The notes under the pieces were generated by a model, which was not told the origin of the DNA, ran no database searches, and was given only the letters and a program-made list of their open reading frames with translations. A stretch of 33,113 nt of DNA from Acidobacteriaceae bacterium (GTDB taxonomy: Bacteria > Acidobacteriota > Terriglobia > Terriglobales > Acidobacteriaceae), in assembly GCA_027452245.1 (NCBI GenBank), contig DAIDGW010000121.1, forward strand, positions 1 to 33,113. The letters are read 5' to 3'. Of this stretch, positions 1 through 6,877 are shown piece after piece (the first letter of the stretch is position 1; every line of letters starts with the position of its first letter). The translations under genes were made by a program, and so were the position numbers.

Positions 1-72
1 ACTGATTGAACAGTATAACCAACCAAATTGGTGTTTATTTGCCGTTTTATTATTTTTCGATATTTGTTATAG

Positions 73-546
73 TTGGAAGTGATTGAAAGCCTCGCTTTTC
101 GTCATCCGCAGCAACCACTTCGTGTATCATCACCCAGCCCAAATCAAAGTCACAAGAACGTGCTCCGTATCATGTTTTCCAACATCGAACAAGAATTAAA
201 GCAACAAATCGTCTTGCCAATCGAGCACGTGTTCAAGAACTCCTCGTTTCATGTGGAGTGTTTATACGGAGCCCAAACACAAGATCTCATTGCCACCCAT
301 CTTTACGAGTGCGACATAGCTGTCGTGTTGCTATGTGATGAGTATTTGCTGTATGATTCTTGTCGGAAAGAGCTTGCCACTTTGCTATATCGCGGCTTGA
401 CAGAGTCTGGATCCCGATCTTTTACTTTTATTGCTGTCATGATGAGAAGCCTTGATTCCACCCGATGGCCGGCACCGATGCCGCGCACCAAAGCGTGGCC
501 GCAGGTAGGGCAGATGCTCGGGTTCACGCTGGCCGCTCCCAGGTAA
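73..546 (+). CDS. TIR-like protein fragment, 3' end replaced by phage DNA
   Basis: The first ~120 residues resemble the middle of a TIR domain: a hydrophobic strand followed by a Ser/Cys-type helix, seen here as DIAVVLLCDEYLL followed by DSCRKEL, and a later strand FTFIAV. TIR domains in bacteria cleave NAD or make cyclic ADP-ribose signals in defence systems such as Thoeris. The N-terminal strand with the usual FISY-type motif is not clear. The start at 73 is TTG; an in-frame ATG lies at 172. From about 445 the DNA becomes GC-rich and the frame reads through the antisense of a phage zinc-ribbon gene, so the last ~35 residues are probably not native. The TIR assignment is moderate and comes from motif reading only. 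It could be another flavodoxin-like domain. Confidence 0.45.
   Translation: MEVIESLAFRHPQQPLRVSSPSPNQSHKNVLRIMFSNIEQELKQQIVLPIEHVFKNSSFHVECLYGAQTQDLIATHLYECDIAVVLLCDEYLLYDSCRKELATLLYRGLTESGSRSFTFIAVMMRSLDSTRWPAPMPRTKAWPQVGQMLGFTLAAPR
303..527 (-). pseudogene. Truncated small zinc-ribbon gene at the phage edge
   Basis: A GTG start at 527 overlaps the stop of the HNH gene (GTGA), the normal coupling in this operon. The first ~25 residues (NPSICPTCGHALVRG) carry a CPTCG zinc knuckle typical of small phage proteins. Past about residue 25 (base ~450) the frame runs into AT-rich DNA and reads the antisense of the TIR-like ORF, giving Ser-rich sequence with no family look. I infer that the gene is cut there and that its second CxxC is lost. 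No function can be given beyond zinc binding. Confidence 0.45.
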
Positions 547-877
547 GCAGTTCGGCATACGTCGCCGGCAGCTTGATTCCCTCAACATGCGATCTTTCAA
601 TGTGACAACTGAAACAGCCTAGACAGCAACCGTCGGCGCGAGTTCCGAACCGGCGCCGGGCCCGCAGGTGGACCAGGTGAGCGCGGGTGAACACGTCTCC
701 GTCCCACGGCAGGACGCCGCCTTTGCATCCCTTCAACCGTAGCTCGCATTTGCCCCCTGCGCGCTCGTAGACGAAGCGGCGGAGCGAGGCCTTGTCATCC
801 TTCGTCGGCTGGCCTCTGCGGGGCTTGGCGCGGCGCTGGCGCAGCGGGACGCGGCGTTTAATCGGGGATCGCTTCAC
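524..877 (-). CDS. HNH-type nuclease or zinc protein
   Basis: 117 residues with a GTG start overlapping the upstream stop (GTGA). The N-terminus is very basic (KRSPIKRRVPLRQRRAKPRR). The core has GGKCELRLKGC, then a histidine pair in TRAHLVHLRARRR, then CCLGCFSCHIERSH. That is the Cys..Cys-His..His..Cys..Cys-His order of phage HNH nucleases with a treble-clef zinc site. Such proteins nick or cut DNA, sometimes near cos sites or in homing. It lies near the end of the minus-strand operon. The HNH fold is likely. Whether it is an active endonuclease is open, because the catalytic DH pair is not textbook. Confidence 0.6.
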   Translation of the reverse strand: MKRSPIKRRVPLRQRRAKPRRGQPTKDDKASLRRFVYERAGGKCELRLKGCKGGVLPWDGDVFTRAHLVHLRARRRFGTRADGCCLGCFSCHIERSHVEGIKLPATYAELLTWERPA

Positions 878-1137
878 GCCATCTTCTCCATGATCTCGTC
901 AGGAATCTTCGAATGCGAATAGCCGACACGCTCAAGAGCAACATCCTCCCGGCCGTCATCGGGCTTCGGTGTCCAGAAGGCATTTTTCCCCTGCCACCAG
1001 AGCCGGTCACCGACCTTCATTTCTTTGGCGTCCTTGACGCGGATCGCGCAGGTCTGATCGGTGTACGTCCGGTCGATGCACTGGACCCAGACGCCGGCTT
1101 CCGTCTTCACGATATTCGCTACCACGCCCCCGACCAT
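874..1137 (-). CDS. Small phage protein of unknown function
   Basis: 87 residues. The ATG at 1137 shares its A with the TAA of the gene before it (TAATG), and the stop overlaps the HNH start, so it is a well-embedded operon member. The sequence is beta-rich with a likely SH3/OB-like pattern (VVANIVKTEAGVWVQ, VKDAKEMKVGDRLWWQG) and no cysteine cluster. I do not recognise a family. The VGDRLWWQGKNAFWTP stretch resembles small barrel proteins of phage operons. Confidence 0.65.
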   Translation of the reverse strand: MVGGVVANIVKTEAGVWVQCIDRTYTDQTCAIRVKDAKEMKVGDRLWWQGKNAFWTPKPDDGREDVALERVGYSHSKIPDEIMEKMA

Positions 1138-1397
1138 TACAGCCTCTCCTCCACCAGCACGGGTAGCACTTCAAAATGCCATGGGCTGCCCGCAGGTTCT
1201 TTTTGCGCCCAGTACTTAGCGTTCTGCGCTGCGTGATTGTCTGCGTCCACACGTCGGGAGTAGAGGATCAATTCACTGATCGCCATCGTGGTCCCGTGGC
1301 CAGATTTGATCTGGCCGTCACGGACGAAAAGTCCGGTTTCCGGTATTGCTAGGACAGCGTAGCCGTGCGTAAGCGTCCACTTCTTTTCGCGCTGCAT
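1137..1397 (-). CDS. Small phage protein of unknown function
   Basis: 86 residues, starting within the 3' end of the LuxR-type gene (about 49-base overlap) and ending in a TAATG junction. The sequence alternates polar and aromatic residues (YAVLAIPETGLFVRDGQ, KYWAQKEPAGSPWHFEVLPV). No known motif, membrane segment or zinc site is seen. The tight packing supports it as coding. No function is proposed. Confidence 0.6.
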   Translation of the reverse strand: MQREKKWTLTHGYAVLAIPETGLFVRDGQIKSGHGTTMAISELILYSRRVDADNHAAQNAKYWAQKEPAGSPWHFEVLPVLVEERL

Positions 1398-1630
1398 TTA
1401 GCCCCCTTTCGGCAGTATGGACAATTCCTGATAGCGTACTGGACAGCGAGGTGTGTCCTATTCTCTGCTCCAGTGTGTTGTATCGCCAAAAAGACATGGT
1501 GGTTGACGGTATCCGGAGAGATTCCGAGCGCGATCGCAATCTGCGCCGTTGTCTGACCTACACAGACGAGTTCGAGCACGGCGCGCTGCATCCTGGTCAG
1601 GCAGTCTATCGAGAGCTTTTCGTTTTTCAA
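1349..1630 (-). CDS. LuxR/GerE-type helix-turn-helix protein
   Basis: 93 residues with a TTG start preceded by GGAGGGGAAA and overlapping the upstream stop (TTGA). Residues ~10-65 follow the GerE pattern: LTRMQRAVLELVCVGQT, then AQIAIALGISPDTVNHHV, then the linker and a last helix AVQYAI. In LuxR proteins this four-helix domain binds DNA as a dimer. Here it stands alone, without a sensing domain, and carries a CPYC tail (about residues 70-73). A receiver-like protein is encoded two genes upstream in the same operon, so the two might be halves of a split regulator. That link is inference. Confidence 0.75.
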   Translation of the reverse strand: MKNEKLSIDCLTRMQRAVLELVCVGQTTAQIAIALGISPDTVNHHVFLAIQHTGAENRTHLAVQYAIRNCPYCRKGAKCSAKRSGRLRTATLS

Positions 1631-1953
1631 TTTCCCCTCCGCAGGTACTCTTCAAAACTCCGCTTTTTTCTCTTCGCCGGAAAGCGGTAAAACGGATGCA
1701 CAAGTTGGCCACCATTCCGCTCCGCGCTGCGATAGAGCGCCATGCGCGTAGGCATCTCCAGGTACCACCAGCGTTCGGCGGTGAGGCGCGTCCGCTGCGC
1801 TTCGTAGCCGGGAGGATCGCTGAAGCGCGTCGGTAGCACGTGAACGGACAAGACAAGCCAAGTCCGCTCCCGTTTGGTCCCGATCGCCGATTGGAGCAGG
1901 TCACCGCGCTTGGGACGTGCGAAGCCGACCGGCTGATGATAGACCGTCTTCAT
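1627..1953 (-). CDS. Small basic phage protein of unknown function
   Basis: 108 residues, starting in an ATGA overlap with the receiver-like gene and ending at the TTGA start of the LuxR-type gene. It is rich in Arg, Tyr and Trp (AERWWYLEMPTRMALYR, YRFPAKRKKRSFEEYLRRG) with a strongly basic C-terminus that could bind nucleic acid. No family is recognised. It sits between a receiver-like and an HTH protein, so a regulatory role is possible but not shown. Confidence 0.6.
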   Translation of the reverse strand: MKTVYHQPVGFARPKRGDLLQSAIGTKRERTWLVLSVHVLPTRFSDPPGYEAQRTRLTAERWWYLEMPTRMALYRSAERNGGQLVHPFYRFPAKRKKRSFEEYLRRGN

Positions 1954-2393
1954 GCCTTAGCCCGGTCAACCACGGGGGAAACAGCGTCGATGGCTGGCGG
2001 CATGGGATAGCGATGGAGCCCTTTTCGCGGCCCGCGCTTTCTGCCGCTCATAATCTTGATCCGCTCCAAGAGTTCCGCTGACGAGCAAGACCGCGATATG
2101 GCCATATCGGCGAGATGGAACTTGTCGCCCAGATCGCCGCGGTGACAGAGCAGGATCAGCGGCGTGTGTGGGCAGATGCCCTTCAGGATTCTTACTGCGG
2201 TGATGGCATCGTCGATTTGAATCGTCGCCGAGACGATCATCAACTCGACCGGAGTCCGCATCAGGACATTGACGGCTTCCGAAACACAAGAGGATTTCAC
2301 CGCCCGGTAGCCGCTGGTTTCGAGCAGGAAGGCGAGGATGCCAAGATCGTCTTCGTCAGAGTCAAGGCAAAGGATGACTTTCTTTGGTCTCAT
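1950..2393 (-). CDS. Degenerate receiver (CheY-like) domain protein
   Basis: 147 residues. The first ~115 fit the CheY fold: strand KVILCLDSDEDD with acidic residues, helix AFLLETSGY, strand VELMIVS, strand TPLILLC, and a C-terminal helix AELLERIKIM. In receivers the third strand ends in the phosphoacceptor Asp; here it is Ser55. The conserved Thr/Ser after strand 4 is Cys83 and the Lys-Pro is Arg101-Ser102. It is therefore probably a pseudo-receiver that cannot be phosphorylated. The last ~30 residues are basic and disordered (GRKRGPRKGLHRYPMPP). It may pair with the stand-alone LuxR-type HTH protein downstream, which is inference. The junctions on both sides are ATGA. Confidence 0.7.
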   Translation of the reverse strand: MRPKKVILCLDSDEDDLGILAFLLETSGYRAVKSSCVSEAVNVLMRTPVELMIVSATIQIDDAITAVRILKGICPHTPLILLCHRGDLGDKFHLADMAISRSCSSAELLERIKIMSGRKRGPRKGLHRYPMPPAIDAVSPVVDRAKA

Positions 2394-3205
2394 GAAAACC
2401 TCGCAAATTCACCGTAGGCTTCGGTTTTGCCATTGTTATCTCCAAGGCTTGGGAATTGGCGGATCAAAAGGCTGGCCGGAATAAGCGCCGCACCCTGCTC
2501 AGGTGTACGCGCGCCGAGTTGTTTCATGAAGAAACTCACGCCAAGAGCGGAGCATTCGTCTCTTAGCTTCTCGTACCACTGCGTCTCTGCGGGGCGGCGC
2601 TTCGGACCCGACTCGGAACCTGCAATCATCCAGTTGGGATAGTCGCTCGCGGAAGCATCGGCGCGTCCTGTCAGGATAGATATGGGACCTAACGCCGGCT
2701 CGTATGAGATAAAGGAAACCAGCGAAAGCGCCAACGCCACGCGCCGCAAGATCGGCCAACGAACATCGTAGAATTGCTGATTCTCCGTGCTTGTGCCCAG
2801 CCACACGTTCCCGTGAGGGAAGCCATTGGCAGGCAGGTAGCGCTCATAGCGATGAGGACGCTTGGTAAGCAGTTGCCAAGTCAGGTGCGGCGTGGCGTCG
2901 ATAAGTGTCCATAGCCGCTCCCGCGTGCCGTCTGGCCACTCGTCGTCCATCACGTCGCACATCGAGCCGCAGAAGACGTACCTCGGCTCATTTGCATTAG
3001 CGGCCTCCCTTTCCCACTTGAGCGGCTCACGCCAATGAGCGTCGCCAAATTCCCGGCGTGGGACTTTCTTGCCCCAATGCGAACCACCCCATCGCGCATC
3101 GAGATCGGCGGCATAGCAGTTATCGCACCCAGGACTCACGCGGGTGCATCCCCACACCGCGTTATAGGTGTGGTGGGTCCAGCTTATGTTCGTTTTCTCA
3201 CCCAT
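2390..3205 (-). CDS. Phage Gp37/Gp68 family protein (DUF5131)
   Basis: 271 residues. The N-terminus TNISWTHHTYNAVWGC leads into a CX6CX2C cluster (Cys20, Cys27, Cys30: GCTRVSPGCDNCYA), the hallmark of the phage Gp37/Gp68 family. Further family segments are FCGSMCDVMDD, WQLLTKRPHRY, VWLGTSTENQ, SFISYEPALGPI, WMIAGSESGPKRRP and VSFFMKQLG. The family has a radical-SAM-like layout and often travels with three-Cys-motif partner proteins. Its reaction is not established. It follows the helicase gene by 2 bases and overlaps the receiver-like gene (ATGA). Length is normal for the family. Family assignment is firm, function unknown. Confidence 0.88.
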   Translation of the reverse strand: MGEKTNISWTHHTYNAVWGCTRVSPGCDNCYAADLDARWGGSHWGKKVPRREFGDAHWREPLKWEREAANANEPRYVFCGSMCDVMDDEWPDGTRERLWTLIDATPHLTWQLLTKRPHRYERYLPANGFPHGNVWLGTSTENQQFYDVRWPILRRVALALSLVSFISYEPALGPISILTGRADASASDYPNWMIAGSESGPKRRPAETQWYEKLRDECSALGVSFFMKQLGARTPEQGAALIPASLLIRQFPSLGDNNGKTEAYGEFARFS

Positions 3206-3207
3206 CG

Positions 3208-4692
3208 CTAAAACTCCCCTCTGTACTCAAAACTGGTATCCTCTTCGCGCTCGGTGAAGTTTATTGGCTTTTGCGGCTCATGCTTCTTCTTACCCTTGCC
3301 GCTATGTGGCTCCGCGCCACCGTAGTTCCCCGTAGGACCGTCGACTTCTTCGAGCCATACGCCGTGGTCGGCACCTTGGATCCTGTAGTGCAGCGCCGAG
3401 GCAGCGCAGGCGGCCTTAGTGTGGAACTGAATCTTGCGGATCTGGTCGGCGGGATCAGCATCCTGGTTCTCTACGGATAATCCGAGTCCCCATTCCTTCC
3501 ACCCGTTGATCCCGCCCCCGCGCGCCCGGTCGAAGATCGTTCCGCGGTCGCTCTTCGACAGGTGGTGCACGAGACATGCCTGGCACCCAGACTCGGCCGC
3601 AATCCGGTTGATGGACTGGAGGACCTTGCTCGTCTCCTGGTTGTCGTTCTCGTTGCCTTCCCAGAGAGTGCGGAAGACGTCGAAAAAGACGACATCGATT
3701 TTCTTTTCCTTGACCGCTTCGATCACGTCCTGAATGTCGGCCTCCTTCTGGAGCGTCCAGGTCTCGCGCTGCGCCTTGGTGTTCACGTAGAGCGCGGTTT
3801 CAAGGTCGACGAGGTCGAGCATGCTCTTGAGCGCCGACGGGGCACCCTTGACGAGCCGCTGAAGCCGGTTCTGCGAAAGCCCTGCCGCGTCCTCGCGCGC
3901 TACCAGGCCTACACGCTTTCTTTGTGGGACGCCGTGGTGAAACCACGTGGCGCCGGAAACCAGATGCAGAGCCAGGTGGAAAACCAGCATCGACTTCGAC
4001 GTTCCCGAGTCGCCCAGGACAAGCCCGTTACCTTGGCCCTGAATCACGTCGGTGACCGTCCAGTTGATTTCTGGAGCCGCTTTTTCGGTGAAGGTCCGAT
4101 AGCCGACAAAGAACGGGGAATCATTCCTCCGGGGAACGGCTTGGCGGATCGTTGCGATTTGCGCTTCGAGTTCGGCAATCACCTCCACGGCCGGTTGGCT
4201 CTGATCAGCGGCGCGTGCGATGGTGGCAGAGCATGCGGACATGGTTTGGCGCAGGAGAGACTTGTCTTTCAAGATGCGCAAATACTCGCCGATCACCGGC
4301 CGCCGCGGCAGGCCCTCGGTGAGCGAGGCGAGGTAGGCGACGCCGCCCACAGTATCTACCTCCTTGCGCCGAGCCAGCTCATTTGCCAGCGTCACAATGT
4401 CCACCGCGCGGTCTGCGTCCAACAGTTCCGTCATTCGCAGGAAAATGCGGCGGTGCGAGTCGAGCGAAAAGTCGTCCGGCTGGAGCGTCTCGGCTGCCTC
4501 GGCGTGCGCCCGGTTGTCCAGCAGGACCGCGCCCAGGATAGTGCGCTCTGCGTCCACGTTGGCTGGCAACCCCGCTTCGAGCGTGAGATCAGGAATCGTC
4601 GCACGCCGCCGCGGTTCGGGCAAAGGAGCGTCCTGCGCCGGCGGTTCTTCCGGTACGGTGTCGGAAACGAAGTAGTCGTCGTAGTTACTCAT
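3208..4692 (-). CDS. Replicative helicase: DnaB N-domain plus RepA-type ATPase
   Basis: 494 residues. After a ~40-residue Pro/acidic leader comes a DnaB N-terminal domain (about 41-150: NVDAERTILGAVLLD, LANELARRKEVDTVGGVAYL). It is followed by a RecA-fold ATPase of the RepA/AAA_25 kind: P-loop GDSGTSKS (227-234), Walker B strand VVFFD (Asp338), and VHHLSK then RARGGG (376-393). DnaB proteins unwind DNA at the fork. The pairing of a DnaB-N domain with a RepA-like motor is seen in phages. It ends in SFEYRGEF, an acidic tip with terminal Phe. The ATG overlaps the stop of the methylase tail ORF by 8 bases (ATGAGTAA). The leader may help loading. Confidence 0.9.
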   Translation of the reverse strand: MSNYDDYFVSDTVPEEPPAQDAPLPEPRRRATIPDLTLEAGLPANVDAERTILGAVLLDNRAHAEAAETLQPDDFSLDSHRRIFLRMTELLDADRAVDIVTLANELARRKEVDTVGGVAYLASLTEGLPRRPVIGEYLRILKDKSLLRQTMSACSATIARAADQSQPAVEVIAELEAQIATIRQAVPRRNDSPFFVGYRTFTEKAAPEINWTVTDVIQGQGNGLVLGDSGTSKSMLVFHLALHLVSGATWFHHGVPQRKRVGLVAREDAAGLSQNRLQRLVKGAPSALKSMLDLVDLETALYVNTKAQRETWTLQKEADIQDVIEAVKEKKIDVVFFDVFRTLWEGNENDNQETSKVLQSINRIAAESGCQACLVHHLSKSDRGTIFDRARGGGINGWKEWGLGLSVENQDADPADQIRKIQFHTKAACAASALHYRIQGADHGVWLEEVDGPTGNYGGAEPHSGKGKKKHEPQKPINFTEREEDTSFEYRGEF

Positions 4693-5305
4693 TGACCGGT
4701 CCTTTCGAGCAGCACAAGGAGCGCAAGTGCTCCCTGCTGCGGGACGACCATGTTTCCAAGGCTTCTGAGCTGATCGGGTGGGGGGAAGTCCAGCCCTCCG
4801 GTAATCCTTGAAGCCATTCCACGAACTTCGTGTTCAACCGCTGGCGCGAGGTCGGGGCGTTCGCCGATGATGGCTGCCCACCGCTCTCTGTCTGCTGGGC
4901 CGGGAGGAAAGAGTGTTCGACCTGGTTGCTCAGTTGATCCATGTGCTTCCTGCCCCCCCCGGTCTCCGTCACATGAAGTTCCGAGTTCGCGCCCTTCCAG
5001 TCGCGCGAGGCCGGTGTCACCCATGCAATCCGCGCCCGCTGATCCAATCCCATCTCGTCCTTGCGGTCGCCGCCGCGGCTCCTGAACGAGTCCACTGCCA
5101 GTGTCTGCCATAGCTCTGCTGCTCCTTCCAGATCGATCCCGCCCGTATGCTTAGGAGTGGCCACTAGGTTGCCCCCCCCGACGGGGTGTTCGGCGTGGGC
5201 CAGTGCTTCCGCGACCAGATCCCGGTGCCGTCCACCGTTTTCTCGGTGCGCTTTGCCGGGTTCGCCGTGTGGGTTGTGTGCATGTGGCGTGCTCCAGTTA
5301 TTCAT
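4685..5305 (-). CDS. C-terminal piece of split C5 DNA methyltransferase
   Basis: 206 residues matching the distal part of phage cytosine-C5 methyltransferases with WxTP repeats: NNWSTPHAHN, LVATPKH, AWVTPASRDWKG, a GGGRKHMDQL block, and RQRLNTKFVEWLQGLPEGWT, which stands in for motif IX/X that completes the fold. It lacks the catalytic motifs, which are in the ORF at 6049-6630. Its ATG overlaps the stop of the preceding piece by 8 bases (ATGAATAA) with GGGG five bases upstream. The same ATGARTAA overlap joins it to the helicase gene, so coupling rather than a sequencing error is plausible. It would have to assemble with the N-terminal piece to be active. This is inference. Confidence 0.7.
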   Translation of the reverse strand: MNNWSTPHAHNPHGEPGKAHRENGGRHRDLVAEALAHAEHPVGGGNLVATPKHTGGIDLEGAAELWQTLAVDSFRSRGGDRKDEMGLDQRARIAWVTPASRDWKGANSELHVTETGGGRKHMDQLSNQVEHSFLPAQQTESGGQPSSANAPTSRQRLNTKFVEWLQGLPEGWTSPHPISSEALETWSSRSREHLRSLCCSKGPVNE

Positions 5306-5618
5306 CTGTGCCCCAGTTGTTTGCTTGCTGCACTAAGTGGGTCTGACCGCCGCTGGTCGCTGTCATGCCCGGTCGGCTCCCGGTGTTGGCGTCTGGTGTT
5401 TTCCATAGCACGGCGTCAATCGCCAAGTTTTGCGATGAACCCGGTCGGTCTTTGTGTCGCTGCGCATAATCAGGGTCTTTCGTCCAGCTCAGGTTGTCGT
5501 CGCTGGTTTGAGGAGTTGGCCAGTTGCGCGTCGCACCCGTCAGTGAGTCGCCCTCCCCCGAAGCCGATGGATGATTCCCGCAGCATTCCGAGTCCTCCGC
5601 CCGCGCGGTGGGCCACAT
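5298..5618 (-). CDS. Middle WxTP-repeat piece of split C5 methyltransferase
   Basis: 106 residues from an ATG at 5618, two bases after the homing endonuclease stop and preceded by GGAG. It carries MWPTARAEDSE, RNWPTPQTSDD, LWKTPDANTG and ANNWGT, repeats of the WPTPxAxD type common in the variable/target region of phage C5 methyltransferases. There are no catalytic residues. The open frame extends further upstream, but over the nuclease gene it reads as a shadow. Together with the 4685-5305 piece it forms the natural tail of the methylase. Confidence 0.65.
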   Translation of the reverse strand: MWPTARAEDSECCGNHPSASGEGDSLTGATRNWPTPQTSDDNLSWTKDPDYAQRHKDRPGSSQNLAIDAVLWKTPDANTGSRPGMTATSGGQTHLVQQANNWGTDE

Positions 5619-5620
5619 GC

Positions 5621-6061
5621 TCAAACTCCGAACGATTGAGCCGCCGCACTCCGCGCATTGATAGCTTCCTGCTGCGTCTCGAAACTCCCCAAAAAGTGCT
5701 TCTTTTTGTTGACGTATATTACTGCAACCCAACGCTTCCTCCCCTTCGGGACAAACACTCCCCGTAACCCTGATTGAGATGGGCGAGTCCTGCGATTGTG
5801 TGCATTCTTCCATGCCGGAACGTTCCGCAAGTTCTCCCTGCGATTGTCCAAGTGGTTGCGATTGATATGGTCCGTCTCCATTCCTTCGGCTGGCGGCAGA
5901 ATCACATGGTGCATAAATAGCTTCTTGCTCTTGCCGTTTCTCTTGACGTTCCTGTAGGCATATCCCGCCAGATTCGGCTTCCACTTGTACTGCGACAGCG
6001 CGGGATAATCCGCGTCGTCCACAAGAACCACAGACCCATTGCTCATCACTATTTCGCGCAT
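5621..6061 (-). CDS. HNH-AP2 homing endonuclease inserted in the methylase gene
   Basis: 146 residues from ATG 6061, preceded by GAGAGGGGGC. An in-frame extension to 6172 overlaps the methylase and is unlikely. Residues 50-80 are an HNH motif (MHHVIL, TDHINRNHLDNRRENLR) and residues ~98-140 an AP2/ERF-like DNA-binding domain (SGLRGVFVPKGRKRWVAV, GSFETQQEA). This is the typical build of free-standing phage homing endonucleases, which cut alleles lacking the insert. It lies between methylase motif VIII and the WxTP tail, splitting the gene. No room is left for a sizeable group I intron, so it looks like an intronless insertion. Confidence 0.88.
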   Translation of the reverse strand: MREIVMSNGSVVLVDDADYPALSQYKWKPNLAGYAYRNVKRNGKSKKLFMHHVILPPAEGMETDHINRNHLDNRRENLRNVPAWKNAHNRRTRPSQSGLRGVFVPKGRKRWVAVIYVNKKKHFLGSFETQQEAINARSAAAQSFGV

Positions 6062-6630
6062 ATAGCCCCCTCTCGCAATCGTTTGATTGCCGAGTTGTTC
6101 CTGCGTCCAAGGATGAACACCCGTTCCCGCTTGTGGCTGGCTCCCACATCGGCCGCTCGAAGAGAAATCCATTCCGCATCGAACCCGCTTTCGGCAAGTT
6201 CTCGCAATACGGCATGTCCTGCGGGAAAAGAGAGAACTGGAGGGACGTTCTCAAGAAAGCACCACTCGCATCCAACCTCGCGAACGACCCGCATGGCGGC
6301 GAAGAAGAGTCCGCTGCGGTTGCCCTCGACAAGTCCCTCCTGCTTGCCTGCGACAGACAAATCCTGGCAGGGGAAACCGAAAACTGCTCCAGCCACTCGG
6401 CCACGATAGAGTCCTGTTGGGAAAGTGCCAATGTCAGACCAGACAGGCGCCTCATCCAGGGAGCCGTCTTCCATGCGCGCCGCCAAGATGCCAACCGCAG
6501 GTGCTTCGATCTCCACATAGCCGATGCAGCGAGCCGCTGGAACAGCGAGTCGGACGGCAAGGTCGAGGCCGCCGATTCCGGCAAAGAAACTGAGGTAGGT
6601 TGCGGTATCCAAAGCCACACTCTCGTTCAC
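6049..6630 (-). CDS. C5 cytosine DNA methyltransferase, catalytic N-terminal piece
   Basis: 193 residues from GTG 6630; a second GTG at 6618, behind AGGGG, is also possible. Clear motifs of the Dcm family are present: motif I LSFFAGIGGLD (16-21 core), motif IV GFPCQDLS with catalytic Cys88, motif VI ENVP (127-130) and motif VIII SHKRERVFILG (166-175). The enzyme transfers methyl from SAM to cytosine C5. Downstream motifs are missing because the frame ends inside the homing endonuclease gene after a short foreign tail. The missing region is encoded at 4685-5618. It probably protects phage DNA from host restriction if the pieces assemble. Confidence 0.88.
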   Translation of the reverse strand: MNESVALDTATYLSFFAGIGGLDLAVRLAVPAARCIGYVEIEAPAVGILAARMEDGSLDEAPVWSDIGTFPTGLYRGRVAGAVFGFPCQDLSVAGKQEGLVEGNRSGLFFAAMRVVREVGCEWCFLENVPPVLSFPAGHAVLRELAESGFDAEWISLRAADVGASHKRERVFILGRRNNSAIKRLREGAICAK

Positions 6631-6634
6631 CCCT

Positions 6635-6877
6635 TTACGTCCGCTCCTTGGGAATAAACTTCCTGGCCCACCTGCGCACGTTCACATCCGAACCAATCCC
6701 ATGCAAAACACAGCCGGCGTTTATGGCGTTGTATTTAACCCCATTGCTCACGAACATGCTGCAGCAACACGTCGCGGGCGCAGGCAGCGCAATCACTTGG
6801 ATGGACTTTGAAACTCCCGAAGCCGCGAGAGCTTCCAGCCACTGGAGGTCAAGATCGGAATCAGGATTCGTGCTCAT
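6635..6877 (-). CDS. Small phage protein of unknown function
   Basis: 80 residues, starting in an ATGA overlap with the loader-like gene and ending 5 bases before the methylase start. It begins acidic (STNPDSDLDLQWLEAL), has three adjacent cysteines (ATCCCSMF) and one more Cys, and ends basic (RRWARKFIPKERT). I recognise no family. Position suggests a role with replication or methylation genes, but nothing in the sequence shows it. Confidence 0.55.
   Translation of the reverse strand: MSTNPDSDLDLQWLEALAASGVSKSIQVIALPAPATCCCSMFVSNGVKYNAINAGCVLHGIGSDVNVRRWARKFIPKERT

Noticed and set aside
3562..4695. A 377-residue plus-strand open frame
   Set aside because: It is the antisense of the helicase gene, whose motifs are complete; the translation has no family look.
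5621..6061. Group I or II intron carrying the HNH-AP2 gene
   Set aside because: Almost no non-coding sequence lies on either side of the nuclease ORF, so the conserved intron core cannot fit.
5619..6620. Upstream part of the 440-residue minus-strand open frame at 5298-6620
   Set aside because: Over 5619-6620 it overlaps the methylase and the homing endonuclease in another frame and is Ser/Gln/Arg-rich noise. Only its last 106 codons are real.
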